A DNA stretch of 64,000 nt from Galdieria partita. Its lineage: Eukaryota > Rhodophyta > Bangiophyceae > Galdieriales > Galdieriaceae. The stretch spans positions 62,001-126,000 of the forward strand of contig BQMJ01000057.1 of NCBI GenBank assembly GCA_025991245.1. Reading direction: 5' to 3'. Both the position numbers and the translations under genes were made by a program. Positions 45,247 through 58,099 of the stretch are shown here, piece after piece. The notes under the pieces are model-generated. The model was not told where the DNA came from. It saw only the letters and a program-made list of their open reading frames with translations, and did no database searches. Numbering within the stretch: position 1 is the first letter of the stretch; each line of letters opens with the position of its first letter.

Positions 45247-45911
45247 CTAACGATATCTTTTGAGTGACAATGTATTTCGACGCTTCCAGTTTGCTCTAAC
45301 GCTTGGTCTAACTTTGGTAACACCAAGTCCCTTACGACGAAGGCCACGATGGGCTCTCCCTGCTGAGGTTAGACCACGTCTTTCACGATGTTTCATAGTT
45401 GGTTTACATATCCAGTGTATTTTTGGATCTCTTCGAATAGCTTTATGGTTGGGATCGACAAGGATCACTTCATAATACTTGTAAATTCCGTCTTGGTTGA
45501 TCCAATACGAGTTTAAGACTCTTAAATTACCACATCTTCTTCCAGCGCGCTCTTCGGCAACTGATCTCTTATTTCTCTTAAACTTGAGTTGTGTAATACC
45601 TTGGTTCTTGGGCTTGCCATACTGAATGCCCTTTGAGACTGGTCGCTTTCTACCACCTCTACGAACTCTCACTATGCAAAACAACTATCAAACGTTCCCA
45701 GATCATGACATATGAACATACCTCTGTAGATAACATATCCCTGTTTTGCTTTATAACCGTACATTCTAGCTTTATCTGGGCGTGTAGGACGAGAAGCCCT
45801 GTGAACAGAAGGCAAGTGTCGATATTCCCAAGCTCGTACGCGTAGTAAAAAGCGCATTACGTCAGATTGTTTCTTTCTCCATAACTCCTGCATATACTTG
45901 TAAGCTCCCAT
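45247..45911 (-). CDS. RPL15: 60S ribosomal protein eL15
   Basis: A cytosolic large-subunit protein. Exons are 45722-45911 and 45247-45671, with a 50-nt intron (GTATGT donor). The start [20 protein letters not shown] is the near-universal eL15 opening. [20 protein letters not shown] and [19 protein letters not shown] cross the intron in frame. [39 protein letters not shown] and [13 protein letters not shown] follow. The C-terminus, [11 protein letters not shown], equals the family ending. Total is 204 residues, the expected length. Confidence 0.97.
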
Positions 45912-46587
45912 AGTCTTTTACTAGGTACAGTGAGACTCCGACGTCAATGTAAGCCCAACCACCAAATGTCCTCGACGCCGCAACTCGAGCGATTGGGAAT
46001 TCCAAAGTGTATCCGTTCGAAGCAAAAGAGTTGTTTTTGAAAGATTTGATTGAATTCACTGAGTAAGATGCTTTCTATTTCCAACAAGAAAGCCAGCCTA
46101 GTAGAAGAAATTGGCTTCAATACGATGAAAAAAATAGTGTTTGGGATCTCTGAATTGCTCAGAGCAACTTGATGTTTTCTCGGCTTGTTATTGGTTGGAA
46201 CTGGAAAGGTATCCGTTGGCTTTTTATTAGAACCAAGTCATCCAAAGAGTTGATAAGAAAAGTGCTCACGGTAAATCTAGCCTTTGGAAGCTTGAGTAGT
46301 CATTCCTTTTCCAAGTGTCATCTATTAACCCAAATTGTTTTCTGAAACTATAAACGATACAACTATTTATCTTGTTGATTAACATATTTCTGATTCCATC
46401 TGGTTATGTTATGAAAACACAACTCATAGTATTTTTCTTTCTTGGAAAATATGTCGAAATCCAATAGAGAACGTAGCAACATAGTTTAGAATTTCTGAGG
46501 AATGTAAACCCGATTGAAGCATTTTCCTCATAATTCCATTTTGGTTTTTGTGGGGCGTCGTCGCGTTACTTGGTAGACTTGGAGAAT
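45912..46587. promoter_or_regulatory. Divergent region between eL15 and uL16
   Basis: About 680 bp between two head-to-head ribosomal protein genes. No protein or RNA is supported in it; the minus-strand frame at 45862-46059 merely extends past the eL15 start. The region probably holds both ribosomal protein promoters. Confidence 0.4.
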
Positions 46588-47321
<734 letters not shown>

Positions 47322-47555
47322 TAAACACAACATGAAATTCTTGTTTGTTGACAAAGAGCTCTTTGTCATTGGGAAATGGAGCACATCTAGTGATATATGA
47401 ATAGAAATGTTGTTGGTTTTATACAATGTATTGTCTTCTTCAAGCAAATACTTTGTATGAATTTTTACATTGTATTCGTTTATGTTCTGCATAATGAAAG
47501 TCATTGATCATCGTTTCCCAAATAGAAGAAGAAGAGATTGGCGCTTTGTCTCTTC

Positions 47556-49872
47556 ATGTCACAGGAAACGTCAACTCAAGAGAAAGTGGATAAGATACTA
47601 GAAAGAGAAATCTCACAAGTAACTGCAAAAATAGTGGACATAGATCAAAAAATCCACAAGCTTGCTGAACAGTTGGCTGCCAAGGAAGAAAGGCAAAGGA
47701 CCATCTTTGACTTGTTGACGACACAAGTAGAAGATGTGGAAACAGAGTCGAAAGAACTTGAACACTCTTGGGAGACTTTCCATATTGAAGATGTTTACAA
47801 CAAACTAAACTCGTTTCACTTGAAGTCTTGTCGTTTGGAAGAAACACATCGATTGTCGGTAAAATGTTTTTCGCCATTGCAACAAACTAACAGCGTCTTC
47901 TAAATAGGTTGAAGACAGCAATCAAAACGCGGGAGTTGTTATCGCATTTTAGAAGTTGTTTCTCTAAAGGACAGTTGAAGGAAGCTGTAGACCATGCCAG
48001 TGAGTTGCGAACGTTGAGCATTGAAAACTCAGCACAGATGGAGTTTTTGGAAACATTGTTAGAGGAGCAACCGGTTGTAGATGAGAATCTGCATTCCTTA
48101 AAGAATACTTTGCGACAGTATATTAAAGATGCTAGTTCCAAAGGCTATGATGCGCTGTCTCAAGTATATGAGAAATGTGTCGATCTGTTTAGAGTTGGTG
48201 AGGAAGAAGAGGCCTTTGAGCTCTACTTTTCATTTCTTTCGAGTAGCATTCAAAAAGAGTTGAATGAGCCTTTGTCCAGACTAAGACAGAAGGGAGACTC
48301 TTCCTCTCAGTTGGCGGGCCGTTGTATTTCTTGTCTTACTCAGCTTTATGAGTGTATTGCTTCTTATGCCGAAGAGAATGAGGAAAGGCTGACAAGAGAA
48401 TGGAGTGAACAATATTATTTATTACTTTTAAGGCGACTTCAGTCTATATCCAATGAATATGGAACTGAAATATTGGATATCTATTGTTATTCTCGTCAGT
48501 TAAACAGCACTCATGCGTCTTTAACAACACCAACAACAGAAACTCGGCAACTAGACGTAGTTATGGATGAAATAGCTTTGATTTCTCAAAGAACAAACGC
48601 TTATTTTCATTTCATGCAAAACAAGTTGGATAAGCGTAATCATTCCGGAATGTTGGAGACATCCAAAATTTTCAGAGAATGTTTATTACAAAGAAAGTTA
48701 GATGAGTTGATATCCGCTTATATTTCTATGGAGAATCATTTTATGGCAGAAAGTATTAAGAAGGCGATCTCTTTGGATGAAATTCCAAAGGATTTGGGTA
48801 CAGTACTTGTATCCACTTTTGTGGATGATTGTTTCTTTGTTATTCAAAAGTCTATCAAAAGAGCATTTGCTTTTGAGAACAACGACGTTCTTTGCGCAAT
48901 TATTAATGAAACCAACGATGCAATGAATAGACAAGTTGTGGGATTCTTCAAGAATCGACTTGTACAAATTTTGATTAGCCAAAAGGAAACCAACAGGTAA
49001 GAAGTTCGGTGTTTTGATAGCATTTATCTGTGATTTTTTGCATTCAGGATGGAATCATATACCTCCAAGCCTTTAGATAAAAGCAGAAATGTGACTATGC
49101 AACTTGTAATTCTTTTGAACAATCTTCATAATTGCCAGGAATATGGTGATCGCTTAGTAGGGTGGCTAGATGTTTCGAGTAGAAAACGAAATTCTGTGAC
49201 ATCTGAGTTGGACAAGATACAGTCTGTAGTTGCGGATTTGAAAGACGCCTTGAAAGCTTTTCACTCGATGTTGGAAGAAACTTTGGAGCATTTGAAGACA
49301 CGTATCACGAGTAAACTTGTACGTTCGGTAAGTGGTTGGAACAGTCAACTTCTGATGAAACCTAAAACTTGTAGTTTGAGCCTCTTCAACAAATGTCTTT
49401 TATTTTACAAGAAGAAGTCTCATTGGGAGTTTTGGAAGCGAATTCCTCTTTTATCGATAATTTCATGGAACAATTTGAAAGTTCTATGGGTTACTTGGAA
49501 GAGTTGCTTATTGACAGTAACTGGGATGATTTGACTCGTCGAATAGCCAGCTGGACTGCAGATCACTTGGAATCTATTCTATGGCGTAAGAAATTCAATT
49601 CTCATGGCGCGTTTCGACTGGATACTGATATACGTAGTATTACCAACTTCTTCAACAGCAAAGTAAAACAAGGGACTGTTCGTGATATATTTACTAGACT
49701 ATTCCAATTAACAATGCTACTAAATATGGAAAGTCCCACCGAGATTTATGATATTTGGCAGCAGGGAGAAGATAAACATATTCGTTGGAAATTGACTGCT
49801 GAAGAAGTACGTCAAGTGTTGTCTTTGAGAACTGAGTTTAGTAGCGAAAAAATTGAGCATCTTTCATTGTAA
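47556..49872 (+). CDS. COG4: Conserved oligomeric Golgi complex subunit 4 (COG4)
   Basis: Part of the lobe-A COG tethering complex for retrograde transport within the Golgi. Exons are about 47556-47856, 47930-48995, 49048-49327 and 49375-49872. The N-terminal coiled coil (ISQVTAKIVDIDQKIHKLAE) joins TAIKTRELLSHFRSCFSKGQ via an acceptor just before 47930. The middle shows LHSLKNTLRQYIKDASSKGY and DALSQVYEKCVDLFRVGEEE, matching COG4's TLRxxVxxxLxxAxxxxDxxxVxRFFKLFPLLG region loosely. The C-terminus WKLTAEEVRQVLSLRTEFSS is diagnostic for COG4 (LxxEEVRxVLxLRxDFxxexI). Some residues at intron borders are approximate. Confidence 0.82.
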
Positions 49873-50090
49873 CCCTAATACGTCATAACGCGAGATGACA
49901 GTTTTTAGGTCATTGTTCGTATATTATCCATTTTTCCCTTTCGAAATGGTTTCTCTGAGACTGAACATTGGATATCGTAGTAAGAAATTAGATCATTTTT
50001 AATAAATATACCAATAGATGGTCTGTATATTTGAAGTTTATCTTACACTGAGTTATTTTCAAAGTGATTGATTCGAATACAATTTTTCTT

Positions 50091-51068
50091 ATGACTTTGC
50101 AGATGGATGAAGACAACCATCTTCGAAAGCCTAGACAACTTGAGCGGGTTTGTTCGGAAGGTGACTTGATTATCGTTTATATTTCAGCTGACCAGATAAA
50201 GTCAATTGTATTGAATCTTGATACTGTTATAGTCAACAAATACGGAAAGTTCTACGCTTCAGACTTGATAGGCAAGACTCTAGGCCGAAAGTGGTATTCT
50301 AGAACAGTTGACAAAAAAGGCCGCAGAGGTTACGTATATCCGTTATGGCCTACACCGGAACTTTGGACGAAAAGTATTATGCAACGAACACAGCTGGTGT
50401 ATAGCTCAGACATTGGCTTGATTATTCACAAGATGGGACTTGGTTGTGGTTCCTCGGTAATAGAAGCTGGTACAGGTTCAGGTTCGATGACTTTTGCGTT
50501 AGCTACTACAGTATATCCTGGAGGCCACGTGTTTAGTTTTGATTCTAATGAGGAAAGGGTGTCAGCCGTGAAAAGTCAAATGGATAAGCTTTACTTTGGT
50601 TCTTGTGTCAGTTTTGATTGCAGGGACATTGCTGAGAAGGGATTTGGAGAAGTTGGACCGGTCGATGGCATATTTCTGGATATTCCGGAACCTTGGTTGG
50701 TGGTTAAACATGTTGTCGATTTGTTGAGAGACGGTGGTACTGTTGTGTTTTATTCTCCGTGTATGGAACAAGTTTTAAGAACAATAGAAGAGGTGAACTT
50801 GTTCCACAGACTGAAACTTATTCAAATACTGACTACTTGCAGTAAACCCTATGAGACACGACCAAGAAGAGTTTTTCAACAAGACGCTACTTTATTGAAT
50901 TTTCTAAGGGAGCAATATCCACAAGTGGAAGAGACAATTGAGGAAACAAAGGCTGATAAAGAAGCAACTGTGATGACAAGTGCACATGCTTATCGCTACT
51001 ATCGTTCACACACTGCTTATCTAACTTGGGTTCAAAAATTACTTATAAACGGTCAAAAAGATTCCTGA
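50091..51068 (+). CDS. TRM61: tRNA m1A58 methyltransferase catalytic subunit TRM61
   Basis: Catalytic subunit of the Trm6-Trm61 complex that methylates A58 in the tRNA T-loop. Single exon; start at 50091, or at 50103 if a TTTGCAG acceptor is used before the second ATG. The AdoMet-binding motif is VIEAGTGSGSMTFALA, followed by GGHVFSFDSNEERVSA and VDGIFLDIPEPWLVVKHVVD, the family's LDLPxPW motif. YVYPLWPTPELWTKSIMQRT and the acceptor motif IGLIIHKMGLGCGSSVIEAG upstream are conserved. QILTTCSKPYETRPRRVFQQ near the C-terminus is typical. Length about 325. Confidence 0.93.
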   Translation: MTLQMDEDNHLRKPRQLERVCSEGDLIIVYISADQIKSIVLNLDTVIVNKYGKFYASDLIGKTLGRKWYSRTVDKKGRRGYVYPLWPTPELWTKSIMQRTQLVYSSDIGLIIHKMGLGCGSSVIEAGTGSGSMTFALATTVYPGGHVFSFDSNEERVSAVKSQMDKLYFGSCVSFDCRDIAEKGFGEVGPVDGIFLDIPEPWLVVKHVVDLLRDGGTVVFYSPCMEQVLRTIEEVNLFHRLKLIQILTTCSKPYETRPRRVFQQDATLLNFLREQYPQVEETIEETKADKEATVMTSAHAYRYYRSHTAYLTWVQKLLINGQKDS

Positions 51069-51288
51069 AAATGGATGCGAGCCCAGAAGATTCGCATCTT
51101 GAACCAGAATTTAGGAGAGACATTGTACTGTCGACGCAGAGTGGTTGGGTGCTTCTGTAACATGTTGTGTAGTTGCCCTTGAGAATCTTTTTGGTATCTG
51201 GTCTCTTTAAAGCTAAAATTATTCTCTATATTTGTGTATATTGGTTGTATTTAGCTCTCCCCACCTACACGAGTTGTTGTCAGTAACA

Positions 51289-52069
51289 ATGAAGTTTGGA
51301 AAAAAGTTGCAAGACACTGTAGAAGCTGCAAATAAGGATTGGAGACCATACTTTATAGACTATAAGGGACTGAAAAAGTTGATATCTTCAACACTTGAGG
51401 AGTACTTGAATAATGAACAAAGCTCCGTTGGCGAGGAAGTATTTCCTCTGTCGGGAGAACAACCTACGTTGCCGGAGAAAGAAGATAAGACTCGATCCCA
51501 CCAAGGAGGAATGGAAACAGAAACAACTGTATTCGTAACACTGAAGAGAAAAAACAAGAGCAACGAGGAGAGCAAGAGCGTCAAAAAGCTCAAAGTGGCC
51601 GTTCGTTCTTGCCTCATCTCTTTCTTTACTGCACTTAAGCAAGAGTTGGATAAAGTCAACGACTTTTACCTCGATAAAGAAGAAGAACTTATTATCTCTC
51701 ATCATTTGTTGAAGGCTTCTGTGGCAGAATGTGTAAGTAATAATGACATTTCGTATCTTATCCACTGATGATTTTGGAAAGGTCTCTTCACCGGTACTGA
51801 CAAGGAATGATTGGAGAAGCTTAAAGCGTCAGCTTATTGACTTGCACGGAAATGCTGTCATGTTGGAAAGTTATGCTACTGTCAACTATACAGGATTCAG
51901 AAAGATTCTGAAGAAGTTAGATAAGAAGACGGGCTTCAATCTCCGAAAGAAATACTTGGAAGTTGTTTGGGGGACGCCGTTCTTTTCGCTTAGCATTTTA
52001 CAGAATATTGTAAAAGAAACTGAAAAGTGTCTATTTCAACTGGAACAAGTAGCGGCAAAATGTTCTTAG
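51289..52069 (+). CDS. SPX-domain protein
   Basis: A protein made almost only of an SPX domain, the receptor for inositol pyrophosphates in phosphate signalling. Exons are 51289-51732 and 51782-52069. MKFGKKLQDTVEAANKDWRP opens it, then YFIDYKGLKKLISS, matching the usual MKFGKxLxxxxxPEWxxxYIxYKxLKKxI. FFTALKQELDKVNDFYLDKE follows, then NYTGFRKILKKLDKKTGFNL, holding the lysine surface cluster (K-x-L-K-K-x-D-K) that binds phosphates. No EXS, RING or VTC domain follows, as in plant SPX1-4. A candidate InsP6 kinase lies in the same window. Confidence 0.92.
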
Positions 52070-52171
52070 TTTTGTGTCTTCGGAATTGTCTGTTTATTTC
52101 AATAATTTACGTGTATCTTTGTTGTTTGTATATAAAATACTCGTTATACAAGTTGTTCAAATACACTATTG

Positions 52172-52780
52172 TCAAACTTTGAGTGACTGTCCTGAAATAA
52201 CTTTTTCAATCAAATCTTCCAAAACTTGTCTCGAAAGACCCATAACAGAGTCTAGAGTACCCACTATATGATCTACGAACTTGGATACCAAAGGATTTTC
52301 AACTTGCAACCCACCGGCACAATAGTAGACAGAACCTTCTTCAACTAATTGTTGTATAACACTATCGGGTATGGGACGAAAATATATTTCTGATCGATCC
52401 AAGCCACATTCTCTTCGATGTGATTGGCAGTTTGTGACAACAATAGCACCAACTGTAACTGCTGGGGAACAAGAGTACCCACTGATAAACTCATGTGCTT
52501 CCTTGGCATCCTTTGGCTTTTCCAATATTCTGCCCTCATGTACAACCACCTGATCAGCTGTCACCAACAAAGTAGGTTTCTGATCCTCAAACCGTGTTCT
52601 TCGTGCAAGTATTGCTTCAGACTTTGCTAATGCCAACTTCTGTACCAGCTCTTCCGCGGTTTCTGCTCGAATAGATTTTTCATCAATGTCGGCAGGTTCC
52701 GTTTCAAATTCATACCCCCACTGTTTTAAAAGTGCTTGTCTACTTGGAGAACTGGAGCCTAGTATCAAATGAAACGACAT
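52172..52780 (-). CDS. Maf-family nucleoside triphosphate pyrophosphatase
   Basis: A 202-residue Maf/ham1-like house-cleaning pyrophosphatase, hydrolysing non-canonical or modified NTPs. It begins MSFHLILGSSSPSRQALLKQ, the Maf motif SxSPxRxxLL. TADQVVVHEGRILEKPKDAK contains the conserved Asp-Gln. AVTVGAIVV...., GSVYYCAGGLQVENPLV and FVDHIVGTLDSVMGLSRQVL match the family's C-terminal G-x-Y.....GxxxxExp...v..i.Gd..nVmGLP pattern. The start codon lies 18 nt after the stop of same-strand exportin-5. Single exon. Confidence 0.9.
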   Translation of the reverse strand: MSFHLILGSSSPSRQALLKQWGYEFETEPADIDEKSIRAETAEELVQKLALAKSEAILARRTRFEDQKPTLLVTADQVVVHEGRILEKPKDAKEAHEFISGYSCSPAVTVGAIVVTNCQSHRRECGLDRSEIYFRPIPDSVIQQLVEEGSVYYCAGGLQVENPLVSKFVDHIVGTLDSVMGLSRQVLEDLIEKVISGQSLKV

Positions 52781-52798
52781 CGCTAGCCCAATTCACTT

Positions 52799-55700
52799 TC
52801 AATCTAACCAAAATGACAAAACATCGTCATCTTCTTCCTCCAACAATTGTTGTCTTCTGATTTTGTGAAACTGCACTTTATCCGGTAGTGAAGGAATCTT
52901 ACTCCGATCTCTGCATGTCTCTTCATCCACCACTATCTGAAAATATTCCTTCAACATGTGTCGAATAGCTTGTTTTCCCTTTTTTGGTATTTTCAATAAA
53001 TTTCTTTCTCTTACCAACCACTCTCCGATAGGCCCCACTTGTAAGTTTGGAAATAACCTTTGCACGTGTACAGTAAACTAAACAAGTTCATAAGAATAAT
53101 TTCATACAAAATTAAGTTATTACCTGGTCTGAAAACTTTATCAACAGCTGTCGAAGTAGCTCCAAGGCGATCTCCTTACGCTCAAAGTCAACTGATGGCT
53201 GAGTAATCATGTAAAACAGATTATACAACAAACACTCCAGAAAATAATTTTTCGCCGCTGTAGGCATTTCTGTGTTGATCATTTTCTCGACTATCGATTT
53301 ACCCTTCTTTTGTAAATAAGCACTGTTCCATGTCATAAAACGGCACATCAAAGGAAAAACAATAGAATACAATGATGCTCTTTCTGTAATGACAGGAAGT
53401 GGATCGTGGATAGAATAATACTTTGTTGAAACATGGCTGTATCCGACGTTCCATTCATTGCGTTCCTTTGAGAAAGAAGAATGGCACCTTGAGTGTGTGA
53501 TATGAATATCGTTGATCACGAGGAACAATTCCTTGGCAGTACTATGCACAGCGGCATCTCGAATAAACTCATTGAACTCAGGTTCTTCTGAGGCATCCTT
53601 TTGAGCTTCCAAACCAAGAATTGCATCGATGCGCTCCCTTAAACGTTCAAACAAACGAAAGAAATTGGACTCAGAAAGATACTCTAAAATGCTTCTTGGA
53701 ACAAAGCCAGAAAATAATGGCCGCAGGGCATGTTGTAGCAACAAATGCAACCCTCGAAAATCGAAGTCAGTTGAGCAGCCAGATAAAACATTCATTAGCC
53801 ACATAATGTTTGCAAGATTTCCTTCATACTCTCCAATTCCACGGACAATATCACCTGCCAAATTATAGCATCTCTTTAATATATCGCTGAGCCAGAAACG
53901 AATTTCATCTCTTTCGGGATGCAGACACACAACTCCATGTCTACGCAACACGTCGTTTGGATTCAAACCCATTTCTTCTGTGAAACCTAACAAGTGACAA
54001 GACTCTCTAGCAGATGGATATAGGATGTCTCCAATACCCTTGCTTTCTAGTAAGGAAAGAGTGGTAGGGCTTCTTAGCTCATGTAACGTGGTCAAAAGCA
54101 CAGCAAGAGGTTCAAGTAACTGAGTAAAAATACTGTACGAAAAAGGATGATGCGACTCTGAAAATTTTGAATGCTCCCGAGCTCCACGAGAGACAGAGTC
54201 TAATAAAGATATGAGACGTGAAAATTTCCTCCGTCTTTCAGCTGCTTCTCCTTCAGCTATTTCAATCCTGTTTCCATTCAAGATGAAAGAATCTATGAAA
54301 GCATTCAAATTTTGAACACTTTCCAACCAAGTAGCTGATCGTAACTCATTTACCGCTGAAGACAACATCCCTTCGATGAATGTTCGTTGTTCTTGTAAAT
54401 TCTGCAATGCCGTGCTCAGCACTATGATTGACTCTGCTAACAAATTTTGTTCATTCATCGTCAAATTTCCATTTGCAGCGAGACTCTGTACTTGTGAAGT
54501 AAACTCGCCAATATATGGAACTACATTTTTAGCAGTCTCGGGAATCTTTACTAGTTGCACAATGATACTACAAGTATTGGTTCGACAAAGAACCAATTGT
54601 TCTGTATCTCCATAACAAGAGCACTTACCAATCTCCTGAAGAAGCCTCGATAAGAAGGATATAACGAAGGTGGAAAATTTAGGTGACATAAGCAGACCCG
54701 TGGATAGACAACATTCCAAAATTTTTGTGATATTCAGAAACAGAACAGGATAAGTCTCAATAGAAACAGCATTCTGTAGACACAATTCATAAACTCTTTC
54801 ATAAAACCGGGATAGCCTTTGGTTCGAGTCGAAGGTTTTCAGCCTTTTCAAGCGGTTAGATATAAATGCAAATAGGGTTTCCAACGCATCTAAAATAATT
54901 ATCAAGTTCGAATCGCATTCGAAGGGATTTTTGTTCCTTCCATATATACAAGGAAATGTTTCAAAGTCCCACGAAAAGAAATCATCCAACCAGCAAATGT
55001 TAATAACACTGGGATTGACTTGGGAATTTACGTTTGAGATACCATTCAAAAGGCGCTCGTACATAGATGAGAATAGATATGTGAGAAGCTTCAACGCATC
55101 TTTTTCTATGAGGAAAGATAGACAGCCTAAAATATTATCTCTTAGACAACGAAGAAGATGGACATTCTCTGTTGATTCTGCATGATCATCGCTTTCTAAT
55201 GAAAACAAAAGTGAGAGTTCCTCTTGATGCACTTTGGATGAAAATACAATGGAAATCTGGTCAACTTTCTCTTGTAGGAGACTACAAATAAAACGGAAAA
55301 TCAGAATTTTCATAGACCAATCCCACAAGTATTCAATTTTATCCATGGATGAAACACGCAAATAGGACCTGAGAAAGCGAACTGCGGCCAAGCTAACTTG
55401 CGGAACTGGATGAAGAACCAACACAAACACAACATACAAAAAGTTCTGCAAACTTTCATCATCGAATTGATCTGTAATTGAATGATATAAACGAAAGCAA
55501 TCTAGAAAGGCAACAAAATAATCTCGAAGAAACTCGCTATCCTCCGAGCTGCTTTCAGCAATCTGAAACGGTTTCAAACTTTGATTCAAACTTGAAGCTT
55601 TCAATTTTAAGCTATTTTCAAAGAAAAAGGAACAAACAAATTTTCTTTCGTCAAAATGATTGTCATCGTTGCAATCTTCTCTCGAAATTACTGATGTAAA

Positions 55701-56615
55701 ACAGTTTAAAATACATGTCCTTATTCTATTGTTCGAAACTGCGAAAAACCAAGAAAGCGTTTGAAAAATGCCGGAATCCCAGATAACTTTGAGATCGCAA
55801 ACTTGCAAAATAAACTCTACAAACGAAAATGCCAAAACGCATATAGAAATAGCATGTTCTACTTCTGAAGCCTGCCGATGGGATGAAATAATAGTACTGT
55901 GACAAATCTTCAATAACTGTAGAATAAATTGAAACAAAAACGGCAGGCAAACATCTAACGAGCGAATAAGTTCATCCCTTCTTCCCGAATCAATATCCGC
56001 CTTTGTATAAACTAGGTCCTCAGACACTTGTTTCAAAATAAGAAGAACAAATTCCACATAGTCTGAGTTTGACTGAGCTAAAGCAACCTGGAAGAAAGTC
56101 AAGTAACCAAAAGTTTCTATGAAATAAAGGCAAGAACTCACCAAGTCGTCAAAGAATGCTGGCCAATATTGCGGCCAAGTTCTTAGAGCAACAAAAGAGA
56201 ACAATGAAACCATTCGGTTTCTTAAGAAGTTGGGTACTTCTAATTTTTGTTGCCCTACCGAGTTAAGGACAATCTGCCACAGGTTTGCCTTTATCTGCCC
56301 TTCAACCAATTCTTTAATATCTAGCTCCTTATGTCCTTCTACCACACCAGAAAGCCATCTCTGAAAGCAATTTTCAAACAGGGTCAAAAGAAAATATTCG
56401 GCGGCACTTTTTTCTTCTGAGTGAGACCTGAAAACTTGAAGGAAGGCAGTTGCTAACTGTTCAAAAGCGTTGGCATGGAGGCTTTCCTTCAGCTGGTTCA
56501 AATACATATCTGCCTCTTTCCTCGTTTTTTCGTTTGTGGTTGGATTATAGAGACAATTCACAGCCCTTACTATACTCTCTAAGGGAAGTTCGGAGACACT
56601 CGTGTTGGCTTGCAT
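52799..56615 (-). CDS. XPO5: Exportin-5/HASTY-like karyopherin
   Basis: A RanGTP-dependent nuclear exporter of the exportin-5 group, which carries tRNA, small RNA precursors and proteins. Two main parts: about 53125-56615 and 52799-53065. The region RNRMVSLFSFVALRTWPQYW, then PAFFDDLV, matches the exportin-1-like domain (xxLxxLxKxxWPQxWPxFxxEL). The following VEFVLLILKQVSEDLVYTKA and RRDELIRSLDVCLPFLFQFI match the XPO5 motif LRLAEDVVxFxTLPxxRRRxIxxxL. A 54-nt in-frame intron (56088-56141, GTGAGT donor) should be removed, and another likely one begins near 54640. The C-terminal exon has GPIGEWLVRERNLLKIPKKG and VQFHKIRRQQLLEEEDD. About 1,200 aa, normal for XPO5. Confidence 0.8.
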
Positions 56616-56812
56616 CTCTAAAACAATCTTTGGCGCGCAAATCGACTAGCGTGTTTTTCATTTTTCTTTGAAAGCGTTTGACCAATTCAAAGGACACGTA
56701 AAGTTCCATAAAGCTTGCAAAAGCTAATCTTACAGTATATTGAACAAAACCCAATGAATCTTCTTTATCGACATGTTCTATGCATACTGCAGAACTACTC
56801 ATCAAATGAACG

Positions 56813-58052
56813 CTACTTTTCAATATTTGCAAGTTCCTCTAATTCCTCTACACTCTGTTCTCCTGGGTATAATTCTCCATTGATTTCCCAAGTAGGGTAA
56901 CCCTGACATTATTCATATTAGTCGCAACATGACAAATTCAAATCGGGCCTACCGGAACATCCTTTTCTCTACAAAGGTTGTACTGTGAATCCCGACCATT
57001 CCTTGAACATTCAATGTATTCGATCTTCTCAAAAGCTTCCTCACCAAACATTTGTTTCTGACGGTAACAATGTTCACACCAAAAAGCGCCGTACATTCGA
57101 GCATTCTTTGACTTTAACTTTTCAGCGAGTTTCTTCCCAAAACTTCAGTTGAAGCTCATGGAGAGTGATAACGGTGACTTACCATCATTCTTACATCGGA
57201 ATGTGAAGTAATCGATGGAGGATCAAATATTTGATTAGAAAATGTCGTAGAAGCTGTTCCAAGAGCAACAAGTGCTCCTCCCATGATACTGATAACTATC
57301 AACACAACAACAAAAGAATGCCGCAACCACTTTTTCCAACCGATATTTGAAAAATGGAGGAAGGAGCTAGTAATAAAAAGAGAAAGAGATAGAAAAGCAG
57401 AAAGAATACAGTATGGACAAAAGGATTGTATCCGAAAAAAGAGAACATACATCAGAAATGCACTCACAACAGTCATAGCTGACGTTAATAAAAACAAGGC
57501 ATTCTTAGAAAGATGCTCTAATTTGTTTTTGCTACTCGCTGACTTGCGACAGAACATAGGCCACGAGGACAGAAAGAAAACGGCAGAATACGCCAAAAAC
57601 CCAAATAAGGAGATGGGAATGCCAAGAATACTTGCCAAGGGACTTTTTAAAACTTCTATACATCCCTGGGTGTGGCACATTATTTCAGGAGTTAGAAATA
57701 ACTTGCCCACTGTCAAGTACAGTGTATCTATTACTCCTATTGAGGACAAAATCATGATAGACTTCCGTAAAAAGCTACTGTCTTCCACCTTGCCCAAAAG
57801 GTTTACTGAATCTTCGCAGTTCTGGTCCAAAGAAGATTCCAACTTTTGGTCGTTGGACGAAGCGACGTCTTCCTTCGACAACAACGACATAGAACAGAAA
57901 GCTCTAGAATAGTTAAAACTACGAAACTTTCTACAGAAACTATAGCTAGTGAGGATTCGGTTGTACCTAGAATGTCCACAAAAAGGAGGTCTTCGTAACT
58001 TGTTATTGCGATATCGACACAAACTTCCAGGACAATATGTCAAAAAGGCCAT
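56813..58052 (-). CDS. LTO1: VKOR-thioredoxin fusion (LTO1-like thylakoid thiol oxidoreductase)
   Basis: An integral disulfide-forming enzyme with a VKOR domain fused to a thioredoxin-like domain, as in cyanobacteria and plant LTO1. Exons are 57183-58052, 56953-57142 and 56813-56902. A basic plastid transit region opens the protein (after MAFLTYCPGSLCRYRN). VKOR part: a first helix with DTLYLTVGKLF, loop cysteines CHTQGC, GIPISLFGFLAYSAVFFLSS, and the CxxC RIQSFCPYCILSAFLSL. The thioredoxin-like part has MYGAFWCEHCYRQKQMFGEE with CEHC and PGYPTWEINGELYPGEQSVE. In plants LTO1 supports photosystem assembly in the lumen. 47 bp separate its start from that of divergent SBPase. Confidence 0.88.
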
Positions 58053-58099
58053 AAGCAATCCAGCGCCATCAGAAACCTCAATTGGATCGAAAAGATTGG

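Noticed and set aside
57283-57912. 209-residue plus-strand open frame
   Set aside because: It is antisense to the first exon of the VKOR-thioredoxin gene, whose motifs are clear; the Lys-rich translation is a by-product of the hydrophobic codons opposite.
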